From: Phycisphaerales bacterium
Lineage (GTDB): Bacteria > Planctomycetota > Phycisphaerae > Phycisphaerales > UBA1924
Direction: 5' to 3'
NCBI GenBank assembly: GCA_029260555.1
Contig: JAJDCZ010000003.1
Span: forward strand, 152,486-216,485
DNA length: 64,000 bases
The notes beneath the pieces are model-generated. The model saw nothing but the letters and a program-made list of their open reading frames with translations. It was not told the DNA's origin and did no database searches. Position numbers and translations under genes: made by a program. The number at the start of each line of letters is the position of its first letter. Position 1 is the first letter of the stretch. This document shows positions 35,173 through 44,131 of the stretch, one piece after another.

Positions 35173-37282
35173 TCGTCAACTGATTCTATCTGCACCCGTT
35201 GAGAACTGGGTCGAAGCGTCTGCTTCAGGCGAAGAGAACGCACCAACCCTGCGTCGGTTCTCGATGGTCGCCTACACCGGCGGGCCGATGCGCCTCAACG
35301 GTTGGGCACACCCGGTCGTGGTTGATCTCTCAGGAATGGAGATCGCGGGCGGACAGATCAAGAGCCGACCAATCCTCAAGGATCACAACCGATCGTTGAT
35401 TGTCGGGCACACCGAATCGATCCGAATCGAGGGCAACCAGCTGCTCGTCTCGGGTGTGATCTCGGGGGCCGGAGCGGTCGCACAAGAGATCGTCGAGAGC
35501 AGCCGAAACGGGTTCCCCTGGCAGGCATCGCTTGGCGCGGTTTCTGGGCAGATGGAGTTCGTACCCAAGGGCAAGAAAGCGATGGCCAACGGACGCGAGT
35601 TCTCTGGGCCGGTGCATATTGCACGAAAGTCAGTGCTCGGCGAAGTGAGCTTCGTCGCACTGGGCGCAGACGACAACACGAGCGCGAGCGTCGCCGCTGC
35701 TCGATCAAATCAAATCAACAGCAAATCAGCACACATCGTCAAGGAGGACGACATGACATTCACTCAATGGCTCGAGGCAAAGGGATTCGACCACGAATCG
35801 CTGACCGAAACTCAGACAACCAACCTTCAGGCGATGTTCAAAGCAGAACTTGAGGCCGAGCAGGCCCAGCCGTCGGGCAAGGATGCCCAAGGCGCTGATG
35901 GCCACACGGGTGGTGACACGGATGTCATCGCCCGCATCCGTGCCGAGACAGCCGCCGAAACCACACGGATCTCGGCCGTTCGACGCATTTGTGCTGGAAA
36001 GCACGATGAGATCGAAGCGAGTGCCATCGCCGATGGCTGGGATACCAACCACACCGAACTCGAAGTCCTCCGCGCCCAACGACCAACCCTGACCCGTGGC
36101 GGCATTCGAAAAGACGCGGATCAAGCACAGTCTGGCCGAGCCATCGAAGCGGCCATGTGCCTGTCGGCGGGCTTGCCTGAATCGCAGGTCGGCAAGTGGT
36201 ACGACGAGAAGACCATGAACGCGGCGGTCGCACGCGATCTTCAAGGGGCCGGGCTCCACACGCTGATCTACGAAACCATTCACGCAGCCGGGGATCATGT
36301 CCGGCCCGGACGCATTGACAACGAAACCATCCGCGCGGCGTTCTCCGCCAACGGACGCCTGATCCAGGCAGCGGGTGGAGGCGGGTTTAGTACGGTTTCA
36401 CTCTCGGGCATTCTCTCAAATGTCGCCAACAAGACCATGCTCGCGGCCTACAACGCCGTCGAGAGCGTGGTCGCACAGTTCAGCGCCGAAACCGATGTGA
36501 ACGACTTCAAGGAAGTGACCCGCTACCGGCTCACCGGCAACGGCGTCTTCGAGAAGGTCGGCCCCGACGGCGAACTCAAGCACGCGGGATTGAGCGAGCA
36601 GGCGTTCAAGAACAAGGTCGAAACCTTCGGGCGGATGATCTCGCTCACCCGCCAGATGATGATCAACGACGACCTGGGTGCGTTCCTCCAGATTCCGCGT
36701 CTGATTGGGCGGATGTCGGCGCTCAAGCGAGAAGAAGCCGTCTTCGAGCTGCTGCTGTCCAACCCGTCGAACTTCTTCGATGCGGCCAACAAGAACTTCC
36801 TCGTCGGCGCGGACACCGCGTTGTCGATCGACTCGTTGACCAAGGCCGAGCAGGTCTTCCTTGACCAGACCGATTCGGAAGGCAAGCCCGTCTTGCTCTC
36901 ACCATCGGTGCTGCTGGTGCCTTCGTCGCTCAAGGTATCGGCTCAGGTGCTGATGACCGAAACACGGGTCAACGAAGTCACCGACACCAACAAGCCCAAG
37001 CCAGCGGTCAATCCGCACGCGGGCAAGTGGAACCCGGTCGCCTCGCCGTACCTCAACGCCCAAGGAATCAACGGCGGCAGCGCCAAGGCGTGGTACCTGC
37101 TGGCCAACCCGGCAGATGTCGCGGCCGTCGAGATCGCGTACCTGCGCGGCAAGCGCACGCCCACCATCGAATCCGGCGACACCGACTTCAACACGCTGGG
37201 CATGCAGTGGCGTGGCTACTTCGACTTCGGCGTGGCCATGCAAGATCACCGCGCAGCCGTCAAGAGCAAGGGCGAGGTGTAA
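35162..37282 (+). CDS. Prohead protease fused in frame to major capsid protein
   Basis: One uninterrupted 706-residue frame. Residues 1-185 are a Mu gpI/S78-like prohead protease with 'ILKDHNRSLIVGHTE' (His) and 'FPWQASLGA' (Ser). Residues 198-300 look like a helical scaffold ('FTQWLEAKGFDHESLTETQ'). Residues ~410-706 are a gpT-type major head protein ('VESVVAQFSAETDVNDFKEV', 'FGRMISLTRQMMINDDLGAF', 'GMQWRGYFDFGVAMQDHRAA'). A strong ribosome site inside the frame at 35,741 suggests the capsid part is also made separately. The ATG overlaps the portal end. Confidence 0.9.
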   Translation: MPPDRQLILSAPVENWVEASASGEENAPTLRRFSMVAYTGGPMRLNGWAHPVVVDLSGMEIAGGQIKSRPILKDHNRSLIVGHTESIRIEGNQLLVSGVISGAGAVAQEIVESSRNGFPWQASLGAVSGQMEFVPKGKKAMANGREFSGPVHIARKSVLGEVSFVALGADDNTSASVAAARSNQINSKSAHIVKEDDMTFTQWLEAKGFDHESLTETQTTNLQAMFKAELEAEQAQPSGKDAQGADGHTGGDTDVIARIRAETAAETTRISAVRRICAGKHDEIEASAIADGWDTNHTELEVLRAQRPTLTRGGIRKDADQAQSGRAIEAAMCLSAGLPESQVGKWYDEKTMNAAVARDLQGAGLHTLIYETIHAAGDHVRPGRIDNETIRAAFSANGRLIQAAGGGGFSTVSLSGILSNVANKTMLAAYNAVESVVAQFSAETDVNDFKEVTRYRLTGNGVFEKVGPDGELKHAGLSEQAFKNKVETFGRMISLTRQMMINDDLGAFLQIPRLIGRMSALKREEAVFELLLSNPSNFFDAANKNFLVGADTALSIDSLTKAEQVFLDQTDSEGKPVLLSPSVLLVPSSLKVSAQVLMTETRVNEVTDTNKPKPAVNPHAGKWNPVASPYLNAQGINGGSAKAWYLLANPADVAAVEIAYLRGKRTPTIESGDTDFNTLGMQWRGYFDFGVAMQDHRAAVKSKGEV
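35741..35755 (+). promoter_or_regulatory. Internal ribosome binding site and start for capsid
   Basis: AAGGAGG, five bases, then ATG at 35,753, in the same frame as the protease ORF (residue 198). The preceding ~40 bases are AT-richer, as in an intergenic spacer. Internal initiation would yield a 509-residue scaffold-capsid protein in excess over the protease fusion. Confidence 0.7.
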
Positions 37283-37374
37283 GCCATGAACCCGAGCAGG
37301 AATGACCTATGTCCCAGTTTCCAGATAGCAATCAGATCGATAGCCACGAGCTCATCGATGAGGAGAACACAATC

Positions 37375-37713
37375 ATGACCGCAACATACATCCATGAAGG
37401 CAACTCGATCGACTACTCCCCGACGGCGGATGTCGTCGCGGGCCAAGTCGTCGTCCAAGGCGAACTCGTCGGGGTCGCCAAGATCGACATCAAAGCGAAC
37501 GCGCTGGGTGCATTGGCCGTCACCGGGGTCTTCGACTTCCCCAAGGCGATCGGCGCAAGCACGGCGATCGCCGAGGGGCTCGATGTGTATTGGGACGACG
37601 CGGCCAACGCGGCCACGACCGACAGTGCCACCGGTGCGAACAAACGCATCGGGCGAACCATCGCGGCGGTTGGCGATAACGATGCGGTTGTCCGTGTACG
37701 GATGAGCCAATAG
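37375..37713 (+). CDS. DUF2190 head decoration-like protein
   Basis: A 112-residue DUF2190 protein, beginning 'MTATYIHEGNSIDY', the usual family start, behind GAGGAG. An upstream in-frame ATG at 37,309 would add 22 residues. The family is small, beta-rich and encoded right after the major capsid gene, where it likely decorates or cements the capsid. Confidence 0.82.
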   Translation: MTATYIHEGNSIDYSPTADVVAGQVVVQGELVGVAKIDIKANALGALAVTGVFDFPKAIGASTAIAEGLDVYWDDAANAATTDSATGANKRIGRTIAAVGDNDAVVRVRMSQ

Positions 37714-37725
37714 GAAGGAATCGTC

Positions 37726-38112
37726 ATGACGGACATGCTCGAACAAGGCGCAAGCTGGCTCGATGACCAGCGACACCAGCATATGACGCGATCGGTGTCG
37801 TATACGCGTGGGGCCAGCACCGTGGCTGTTCAAGCGACGGTCGGTCGAACCGAGTTCGAGCAGGCGGATGAATACGGCATCGTGCACAAGACCGAGAGCC
37901 GAGATTATCTGATCCGCACGGCTGACCTTGTGCACGACGGACAAGCCACACTGCCCAAACGCGGCGATCAAATCCGCGAGACCGACGGCACGATCACCAT
38001 CGTCTACGAAGTCCTCTCGCCCGGCGACGAACCCGTGTTCCGCTATTCCGACCCGTACCGAAAAGCCCTCCGCATCCACACCAAGCACATCGCCACAGAG
38101 ACGAACCCATGA
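37726..38112 (+). CDS. Head-tail connector protein
   Basis: A 128-residue protein with the ATS/gpFII-like pattern 'DYLIRTADLVHDGQATLPKR' and 'GDQIRETDGTITIVYEVLSP', proteins that join head and tail. It starts 12 bases after the decoration gene and overlaps the next gene (ATGA). Confidence 0.6.
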   Translation: MTDMLEQGASWLDDQRHQHMTRSVSYTRGASTVAVQATVGRTEFEQADEYGIVHKTESRDYLIRTADLVHDGQATLPKRGDQIRETDGTITIVYEVLSPGDEPVFRYSDPYRKALRIHTKHIATETNP

Positions 38113-38390
38113 ACCAGATCAGCACACAACATCAATCAAACACCTCTCCATCGAATGGACGGGTTCGTTGGGCGGGGATTGGCTTGACGGCCCTGATTGG
38201 TGTCTTGGCGTTGACCGTTCAATGGGGCGTGGTGACGACCAAGCTCGATCAGGTTGTCCGTCAGCTTGACGGCTTGACCGTTGAGATTCGGAGTTTGCGT
38301 GGCGATCTGGTTTCGATCGAACGGCGCGTGTCATATCTTGAAGGCCGATTCAATGGGCGATCACACGCCCAGACAGGAGACACGCCATGA
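38109..38390 (+). CDS. Small single-span membrane protein with coiled coil
   Basis: A 93-residue protein with one transmembrane helix near residues 22-43 ('GIGLTALIGVLALTVQWGVV') followed by a coiled coil ('LDQVVRQLDGLTVEIRSLRG'). A holin-like or lysis-accessory role is conceivable because a membrane protein is unexpected between head-tail connector genes, but other jobs are equally possible. ATGA overlaps occur at both ends. Confidence 0.55.
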   Translation: MNQISTQHQSNTSPSNGRVRWAGIGLTALIGVLALTVQWGVVTTKLDQVVRQLDGLTVEIRSLRGDLVSIERRVSYLEGRFNGRSHAQTGDTP

Positions 38391-38815
38391 GTGTGCTTCT
38401 CTTGATCGCCGATGCGGTTGTCGAATCGCTCAATGCAGCAAGTCTGAGCCAAGAACTCACGGCTGAACGACACTACCAGCCGGTGTTTGATCTCCCAGAG
38501 ATGGTCGACCTTCATGTGTCTGTCGTGCCCAAGGGGATCGAAATCCTGGCATCGAGCCGGAACCAGAATCAGCACGATTACGCGATTGATATTGGTATCC
38601 AGCAGAAGGTGGCCGACGATGCTGAGGCGGATGCGTTGATGACTTTGGCCGAGGAGATTGCGGATCATTTCCGGCGCGGACGCGTGCAAGTCGAAGGCAT
38701 CGGCAGTATCCCGGTGCTCAAGGTGGGCACCGAACCGGTCTTCGCACCCGAGCACCTCACCGAGAAGCGTGTATTCACCAGCATCATAACTCTCACTTTC
38801 CGGGTGCTCAGATGA
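38387..38815 (+). CDS. Tail completion or minor structural protein
   Basis: A 142-residue soluble protein with 'AERHYQPVFDLPEMVDLHVS' and 'FRRGRVQVEGIGSIPVLKVG', alternating strands and helices. Its place between the connector and the gp10-like gene is that of a tail terminator/completion protein. Sequence alone is not decisive. Confidence 0.5.
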   Translation: MSVLLLIADAVVESLNAASLSQELTAERHYQPVFDLPEMVDLHVSVVPKGIEILASSRNQNQHDYAIDIGIQQKVADDAEADALMTLAEEIADHFRRGRVQVEGIGSIPVLKVGTEPVFAPEHLTEKRVFTSIITLTFRVLR

Positions 38816-39213
38816 ATGCAGCGATTGGATTCCAAGTCAAGACCCGTTCGGACATCCCCAAGGTGCTCCGAAAGGCACGCCGGGCGAACATCGAGAACCT
38901 CGGGCACGCGGGCGCGTCGATTCGGCTCACCGCCAAACGCAGCATCCGCAAGAGTGCCAACCCCGCTGAGCCGGGCAAGCCGCCAAAGACCCGTCGTGGT
39001 CGGCTGCGCAACTCAATTCGGTTCGCTGTCGAACGCAATCGCCAGCGTGTGCTCATCGGCCCGGATCACCGCATCGTCGGCCAATCAGGACGGGCTCACG
39101 AGTTCGGTGGTCGCTACCGCAAACAACGATACCCGAAACGCCCGTTCATGGGGCCGGCACTCACCAAGACCAAAGACCGCCTGCCCAAACACTGGGCGGG
39201 ATCAATCAAGTAG
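38812..39213 (+). CDS. HK97 gp10-like tail protein
   Basis: A 133-residue very basic protein. The family marks are 'GQSGRAHEFGGRYRKQRYPK' and 'RPFMGPALTKTKDRL' at the end, as in HK97 gp10-type tail-completion proteins. It overlaps the gene before by four bases. Confidence 0.78.
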   Translation: MNAAIGFQVKTRSDIPKVLRKARRANIENLGHAGASIRLTAKRSIRKSANPAEPGKPPKTRRGRLRNSIRFAVERNRQRVLIGPDHRIVGQSGRAHEFGGRYRKQRYPKRPFMGPALTKTKDRLPKHWAGSIK

Positions 39214-39222
39214 GAGATCATC

Positions 39223-39645
39223 ATGGCCATCAAACTCGGCATGGACGCCGTGCTCAACTTCAAATCCGGAGGCGTTGGCGGAGCCGGTTCATGGGTCGAA
39301 CTCGCCAATGTCAAGGATGTGACGCTCTCGCTCGAAACGGGCGAGGCCGACATCACGACTCGGGCCAACGCGGGCTGGCGGGCGACCGTTGGCACGCTCA
39401 AGGAAGCGAGCGTCGAGTTCGAGATGGTGTGGGACACCGCCGACGCGGGATTCACCGCCATCAAGGACGCGTTCTTCAACAACGCGGTGATCGGACTGCA
39501 AGTGCTCGACGGCCCATTGGGTGAAGGCCTCGAAGCAGATTTCTCGATCACCAACTTCAGCCGAAGCGAGCAACTTGAAGAAGCACTCACAGTGTCGATC
39601 ACCGCCAAGGTCACTTACGACGGCACTGCACCAGTTTGGATCTGA
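39223..39645 (+). CDS. Major tail tube protein
   Basis: A 140-residue protein of the siphovirus tail-tube type: 'VELANVKDVTLSLETGEADI', 'EASVEFEMVWDTADAGF' and a C-terminal strand series ending 'ITAKVTYDGTAPVWI'. It precedes the chaperone and tape measure genes as expected. It starts behind AGGAG. Confidence 0.8.
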   Translation: MAIKLGMDAVLNFKSGGVGGAGSWVELANVKDVTLSLETGEADITTRANAGWRATVGTLKEASVEFEMVWDTADAGFTAIKDAFFNNAVIGLQVLDGPLGEGLEADFSITNFSRSEQLEEALTVSITAKVTYDGTAPVWI

Positions 39646-39657
39646 TTGGAGGAATAG

Positions 39658-40146
39658 ATGAAGACATTTACTGACAACGCTGGACGCACCTGGACTGTGA
39701 GTATCACCATCGACGCGATCAAACGCGTCCGGGGCTTGCTCGATGTGGATCTGCTCGAAGTCGTCGGCGGCAAACTGATCGACCGACTCATCACCGACCC
39801 GGTGCTGCTGTGCGACATCGTCTACGCCGTGTGCAAGCCCGAGGCAGACGCGCAGGGTGTCAGCGATGAAGACTTCGGTAAAGCGATGGCGGGCGATGCG
39901 ATCGAGCACGCGACCACGGCCCTGCTCGAAGAACTCGTGTCTTTTTCCCCGAGCCCGAGGGACCGGGCGAACCTCAAACGAGTCCTCGAAACGACCCATC
40001 GGGTGATGGACAAGGCGAGGGATCTGGTCGAGCAGAAGATCGAGAGCGGCGAACTCGATCGGATCGCGGAGAAGGCACTTCAAGATCATGCTGGCGAATC
40101 ATCTGGCAACTCGCCGGTATCGTCGGCGTCGATCCCGCCGCCCTGA
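39658..40146 (+). CDS. Tail assembly chaperone (first frame)
   Basis: A 162-residue protein in the tail assembly chaperone position between the tail tube and tape measure genes. It has 'FTDNAGRTWTVSITIDAIKR' at the start and helical 'RVLETTHRVMDKARDLVEQK' near residue 110. The last ~20 residues are Ser/Pro-rich and look non-conserved, whereas the -1 frame over the same bases looks protein-like and leads into the next ORF. A programmed frameshift is probable. Confidence 0.72.
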   Translation: MKTFTDNAGRTWTVSITIDAIKRVRGLLDVDLLEVVGGKLIDRLITDPVLLCDIVYAVCKPEADAQGVSDEDFGKAMAGDAIEHATTALLEELVSFSPSPRDRANLKRVLETTHRVMDKARDLVEQKIESGELDRIAEKALQDHAGESSGNSPVSSASIPPP

Positions 40147-40157
40147 CCCTGCGTGAG

Positions 40158-40430
40158 TTGGCCGCAATGGCCGAGGCGAAGCAACGCGACGAGTGGGCAC
40201 GCACCAGTTCGCTCATGGCTCTGATCGCCAATGCCAACCGCGATCCCAAGAAGCACCGAGCGTTTCGACCGAATGACTTCGATCCATTCGCCGTGACACA
40301 CAAACCAAAACAGAAGGTCGATGTGAGCATCCTCAAGGACATCTTCATCGACGGCAAACAAACCAATCAGCGCAAGGAGGCGCACCCATGCAACACCGAC
40401 ACTACGCCTACATCTTCGCACTCATCATGA
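40158..40430 (+). CDS. Tail chaperone second frame (-1 frameshift extension)
   Basis: The track start is a TTG without a clear ribosome site. Upstream in the same frame, from about 40,083, the codons read 'WRIIWQLAGIVGVDPAALT' and then 'LRELAAMAEAKQRDEWARTS', a pattern found in the downstream partner of phage tail chaperones. No ATG, GTG or TTG exists in that upstream part, so translation is best explained by a -1 shift out of the gene before. The last part overlaps the lipoprotein gene. Confidence 0.6.
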   Translation: MAAMAEAKQRDEWARTSSLMALIANANRDPKKHRAFRPNDFDPFAVTHKPKQKVDVSILKDIFIDGKQTNQRKEAHPCNTDTTPTSSHSS

Positions 40431-40852
40431 TTACCCTCTCGCTGGGCGCATGCGCCGGGTTCGACCTCGGCGACATCGTCCGCGTCAAGACACCCAATCG
40501 CGTTCAGCAATCAACTGGATTGGCAGCGACGACTTCGCTCAACGAGGCCGAGGCCGAATACCGCGCGTGGTTCGAGGAAACCCAACGCACCGGCTCGCAG
40601 TGGAAGTCCAACATCGAACGCGCGGGCGAGATACGAGGCATCTTCAGCCAACTGACATTGTCCGCACTCGATCAACTCGGCCCAACCGTCGCAGGCATCC
40701 CCATGCTCGGCCCGGCCCTCCCCGCGATGACCGGCCTCGTCGGTCTCTTCCTCGGCACTGGTCGCCTCCGCAAGGAGAAGGAGTCTTCCTTCAACAAGGG
40801 GATGCAAGAAGGGCGGGTCATTCCGCCTTCAAACAACACCATCAATACCTGA
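40388..40852 (+). CDS. Small phage lipoprotein
   Basis: A 154-residue protein with a lipoprotein signal: hydrophobic 'YIFALIMITLSLGAC' with the lipobox LGAC at Cys22. Near the C-terminus 'LPAMTGLVGLFLGTGRLRKE' is a second membrane segment. It lies between the tail chaperone and tape measure genes. It could be a spanin-like or membrane-anchoring protein; I cannot decide. It overlaps the gene before by 43 bases and starts behind AAGGAGG. Confidence 0.65.
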   Translation: MQHRHYAYIFALIMITLSLGACAGFDLGDIVRVKTPNRVQQSTGLAATTSLNEAEAEYRAWFEETQRTGSQWKSNIERAGEIRGIFSQLTLSALDQLGPTVAGIPMLGPALPAMTGLVGLFLGTGRLRKEKESSFNKGMQEGRVIPPSNNTINT

Positions 40853-40864
40853 TCGGAGATCGCT

Positions 40865-43210
40865 ATGGCATCCGCACGCGGCATCCGGGCAGGCGCAGCC
40901 TACATCGAGCTATACGCCAACGACAACAAGCTCGTGCGAGGGCTCAACCGCGCCCAGAAACGGCTCAAGGCGTTCGGCTCGTCGGTGCAGCGGATCGGGG
41001 CACGGCTGACCGGTATCGGAACCGGGCTGGCGGCAGGCTTTGCGATCTCGACACGAGTGTTCGCAGGCTTCGACGACAAGATGCGTGCGGTGCGAGCCGT
41101 CACCGGTGCAACCGAAGCACAGTTCCAATCGCTGCGTGAAGAAGCCAAACGCCTCGGGCGGACGACTTCATTTACAGCGGGCCAAGTCGCCGAGGCGATG
41201 ACCGAACTGGGCCGAGCGGGTTTCAAGCCCGAGGCCATTCTTTCGAGCACCGAGGCGGTGTTGGCATTGGCCCGTGCGACGAGTACCGAACTCCCCAGAG
41301 CCACCGAAATCGCCGGGGCGGCTTTGCGTGGGTTCGCCTTGCCCGTCGATCAGATGGCCCGCGTGACGGATGTCCTTACCGCGACCGCCAACGGCAGCGC
41401 CCAGACGCTCGAAGATTTGTTCGAAGCCATGAAGCCCGTCGCCCCGATCGCCGCCGAGGCGGGCGCAAGCATCGAGGAGACAGCCGCCGCGATCGCGGTA
41501 CTGGCCAACAACGGTATCAAGGGATCGCTCGCGGGCAACGCTCTCGCTCGCGCGTACAAGAACCTGACCAACGAATCCAAGCAAGCCGAGCTTCGCAAGT
41601 TTGGTGTCGAGGCTGTGGATGCTCAAGGCAATCTTCGCCCACTAGCCGACATCCTCAACGACCTGGCTAAGGCAACCAAAGGCCTTGGTTCAGCCCAACG
41701 GCTATCTATCTTCGAGACTTTGTTCGGTCGAGGACAAGCCGCCGCATTGAAGCTGGCATCGTCCGCCGAGGCGTTCGATGAACTCCAAGACAAGATCAAG
41801 AACTCCGCTGGACTCGCGGCCAAGACTGCCGAGGAAATGGACGCGGGGATCGGCGGCTCATTCCGTAAACTGCTCTCGGCGGTCGAGGGCATCGCCATCG
41901 CCATCGGCGAAGCCATCCAGAAACCTGTCCGCCGGGCGGCTGATGCGATCACGAAGATTTCGGGTTGGATCACGACACTCATCAACCAGAACCAGAAGCT
42001 CGTGATCACGATCCTCAAGCTGACCGCCGTCATGATCGGTATTGGCATTGCCTTGGTGATCGCGGGAGTTGCGATCATCGCCATCGGAGCCGTGTTCGGT
42101 TCGTTGGCCGCGATCATCACCGGCGTCGGCGCAGCGATCGGAGTATTGGGCACGGTGCTTGCCGCATTGCTCTCGCCGATCGGGCTGGTTCTCGCAGCGG
42201 TGATCGGCATTGGCGGGGCGATCCTGATTTCAAGCGGTGCTGGGGCCGAGGCACTCAACTGGCTCGGCGATCAGTTCCACACACTCAAAGCGATCGTGAC
42301 CAAGGTCGTCGGCGGCATGGCCGATGCGTTGGCGGCTGGCGATGTCGAACTCGCCGCCCAGATCCTCTGGCTCTCAATCAAACTCGTCTGGGAGAAGGGC
42401 ATCGCGGCGATCAACGCGGCATGGCTCGAAGCCAAGCGGTTCTTTATCTCCACGGCCCAGCAGATGTGGTTCGGCGCACTGGCGGCCGCCCAGATCGGAT
42501 TCCACGCCATCGAGGTCGCGTGGATCGAGACGACTTCGTTCCTCTCCAAGACCTGGACCAACTTCGCCAGCGGGTTCAAGAAGATATGGGAGACCGCGAC
42601 CTCGTTCGTCGCCAAGCGGATGCTCGAAATCCAAGGACTGTTCGATTCGTCGCTCGATGTCAAGGCGGCCAAGCAGGGTATCGATGACCAACTCGAATCC
42701 CGGCTCAATGAAATCGAATCAAAAACCAAGCAAGCCCTCGCCAATCGTGAACAGAGCCGCAACCGTCAACGGGACCGGTCGGCCCAAGAGAACGAAGCCA
42801 CACTCGCCGAAATCGGGCAGCAGTTCGACGAGGCCCAGAAGGCACTCGACGATCGCACGAACTCCAAGATCGAAGAGACTCAGAAGGCACTCGATGATGC
42901 CCGCAAGAAACTCGAAGAAGCCATCGCCGAGGCCGCCAAGAAACGCGGCGAAGCGGAAGCCAATCAACCCGATGGGTCATCCGGTTCTATCGAAGGGTTG
43001 ATCGATCGCGTGCAGCGTCAACTCGCCGGGCTGGGCGGCTCGCTCGGCAGATCAGCCACCGTGCGAGGCACATTCAACGCGCTGGCCGTCCAGAGTCTGG
43101 CGGGCGGTGATCCCGTCGCCGAACGCACCGCCAAAGCAAACGAGCAAACCGCCAAGAACACCAAGCAACTCGTCACCGCCACCCAAACCGGCGGCCTGAC
43201 CTTCGCATAA
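40865..43210 (+). CDS. Tail tape measure protein
   Basis: A 781-residue tape measure of the TP901 type, which sets tail length and enters the cell during injection. The core is 'MRAVRAVTGATEAQFQSLRE' to 'SLAGNALARAYKNLTNES' (about 75-240). Hydrophobic helices follow at about 375-465, with Gly/Ala/Ile-rich segments, and an extended charged coiled coil at about 600-710. The length predicts a short to medium tail. It starts behind GGAG. Confidence 0.92.
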   Translation: MASARGIRAGAAYIELYANDNKLVRGLNRAQKRLKAFGSSVQRIGARLTGIGTGLAAGFAISTRVFAGFDDKMRAVRAVTGATEAQFQSLREEAKRLGRTTSFTAGQVAEAMTELGRAGFKPEAILSSTEAVLALARATSTELPRATEIAGAALRGFALPVDQMARVTDVLTATANGSAQTLEDLFEAMKPVAPIAAEAGASIEETAAAIAVLANNGIKGSLAGNALARAYKNLTNESKQAELRKFGVEAVDAQGNLRPLADILNDLAKATKGLGSAQRLSIFETLFGRGQAAALKLASSAEAFDELQDKIKNSAGLAAKTAEEMDAGIGGSFRKLLSAVEGIAIAIGEAIQKPVRRAADAITKISGWITTLINQNQKLVITILKLTAVMIGIGIALVIAGVAIIAIGAVFGSLAAIITGVGAAIGVLGTVLAALLSPIGLVLAAVIGIGGAILISSGAGAEALNWLGDQFHTLKAIVTKVVGGMADALAAGDVELAAQILWLSIKLVWEKGIAAINAAWLEAKRFFISTAQQMWFGALAAAQIGFHAIEVAWIETTSFLSKTWTNFASGFKKIWETATSFVAKRMLEIQGLFDSSLDVKAAKQGIDDQLESRLNEIESKTKQALANREQSRNRQRDRSAQENEATLAEIGQQFDEAQKALDDRTNSKIEETQKALDDARKKLEEAIAEAAKKRGEAEANQPDGSSGSIEGLIDRVQRQLAGLGGSLGRSATVRGTFNALAVQSLAGGDPVAERTAKANEQTAKNTKQLVTATQTGGLTFA

Positions 43211-43237
43211 CCCCCCCCACGAAAGGAGCATTCCGTC

Positions 43238-44050
43238 GTGCCCATCACCGTCACCGAAAAGTTTGAGAGCCGCCGATCGACCACGGGTGACAACCCGTCG
43301 GCTGAACTCGGATACACGGTACGAGGCACGGATGATGACCTCGCGGCACGCACTACAATCGAAGCCGCCAGCCCTGCGACCTACGACAACCTGCCTCGTC
43401 AGGCTGTAGCCGTCGAACCCGTCGGGCCGGAACATTGGGATGCGACGGTGCGATACGCGCCCAACCAGCAATCCACTCCGCCTCAAACCGGCGAGAGCGT
43501 CTTCAACTTCGACACCGGCGGTGGCTCCCAGCACATCACCCAATCCAAACAAACCATCGGCACCTACGCCGCCCCGGGCACGACCGCGCCCAACTTCCAG
43601 GGCGGGATCGGGGTAACGGCCGACAGCGTCAACGGCGTAGACATCACCGTGCCCATCTACCAGTTCTCCGAGACGCACTACCTCGCCGCCAATCAAGTGA
43701 CAGAGGCATACAAGGTCATGCTCTTCGGGCTCACGGGCAAGGTCAACAACGCCGGATTCAAGAGCTTCGCTGCGGGCGAGGTGCTCTTCCTCGGCGCGTC
43801 GGGATCGCGTCGAGGTTCCGATCCACAAGACGACTGGGAGATCAGTTTCCGTTTCGCGGTGAGTCCCAATGTGACCGGTCTATCCGTCGGCCCAATCGTC
43901 GGCATCAACAAGCAGGGCTGGGAATACCTCTGGGTCCGCTACGCCGACGCCGAGGACACGGCCGCCAAAGCGATCGTCAAACGACCCATCGCCGCGTATG
44001 TCGAGCGGGTCTACGACGCTGGAACATTTGGACAAATGGGGATAGATTGA
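43238..44050 (+). CDS. Phage tail protein of unknown function
   Basis: A 270-residue beta-rich protein starting at GTG behind AAAGGAG. It has 'VTEKFESRRSTTGDNPSAEL', a central run 'YQFSETHYLAANQVTEAYK' and C-terminal 'GWEYLWVRYADAEDTAAK'. Its position after the tape measure gene suggests a distal tail or baseplate component. I do not recognise the family. Confidence 0.65.
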   Translation: MPITVTEKFESRRSTTGDNPSAELGYTVRGTDDDLAARTTIEAASPATYDNLPRQAVAVEPVGPEHWDATVRYAPNQQSTPPQTGESVFNFDTGGGSQHITQSKQTIGTYAAPGTTAPNFQGGIGVTADSVNGVDITVPIYQFSETHYLAANQVTEAYKVMLFGLTGKVNNAGFKSFAAGEVLFLGASGSRRGSDPQDDWEISFRFAVSPNVTGLSVGPIVGINKQGWEYLWVRYADAEDTAAKAIVKRPIAAYVERVYDAGTFGQMGID

Positions 44051-44131
44051 TGAGTCGGATACACCCTATAGTATTATCAGCTGAGTGGACTCAGGCTAAC
44101 AGGGCTGGAAACCGAGATTTCAACTTCTCGG

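Noticed and set aside
41965..43001. Arg/His-rich frames inside the tape measure gene
   Set aside because: Shadows of the tape measure in other frames, without start signals.
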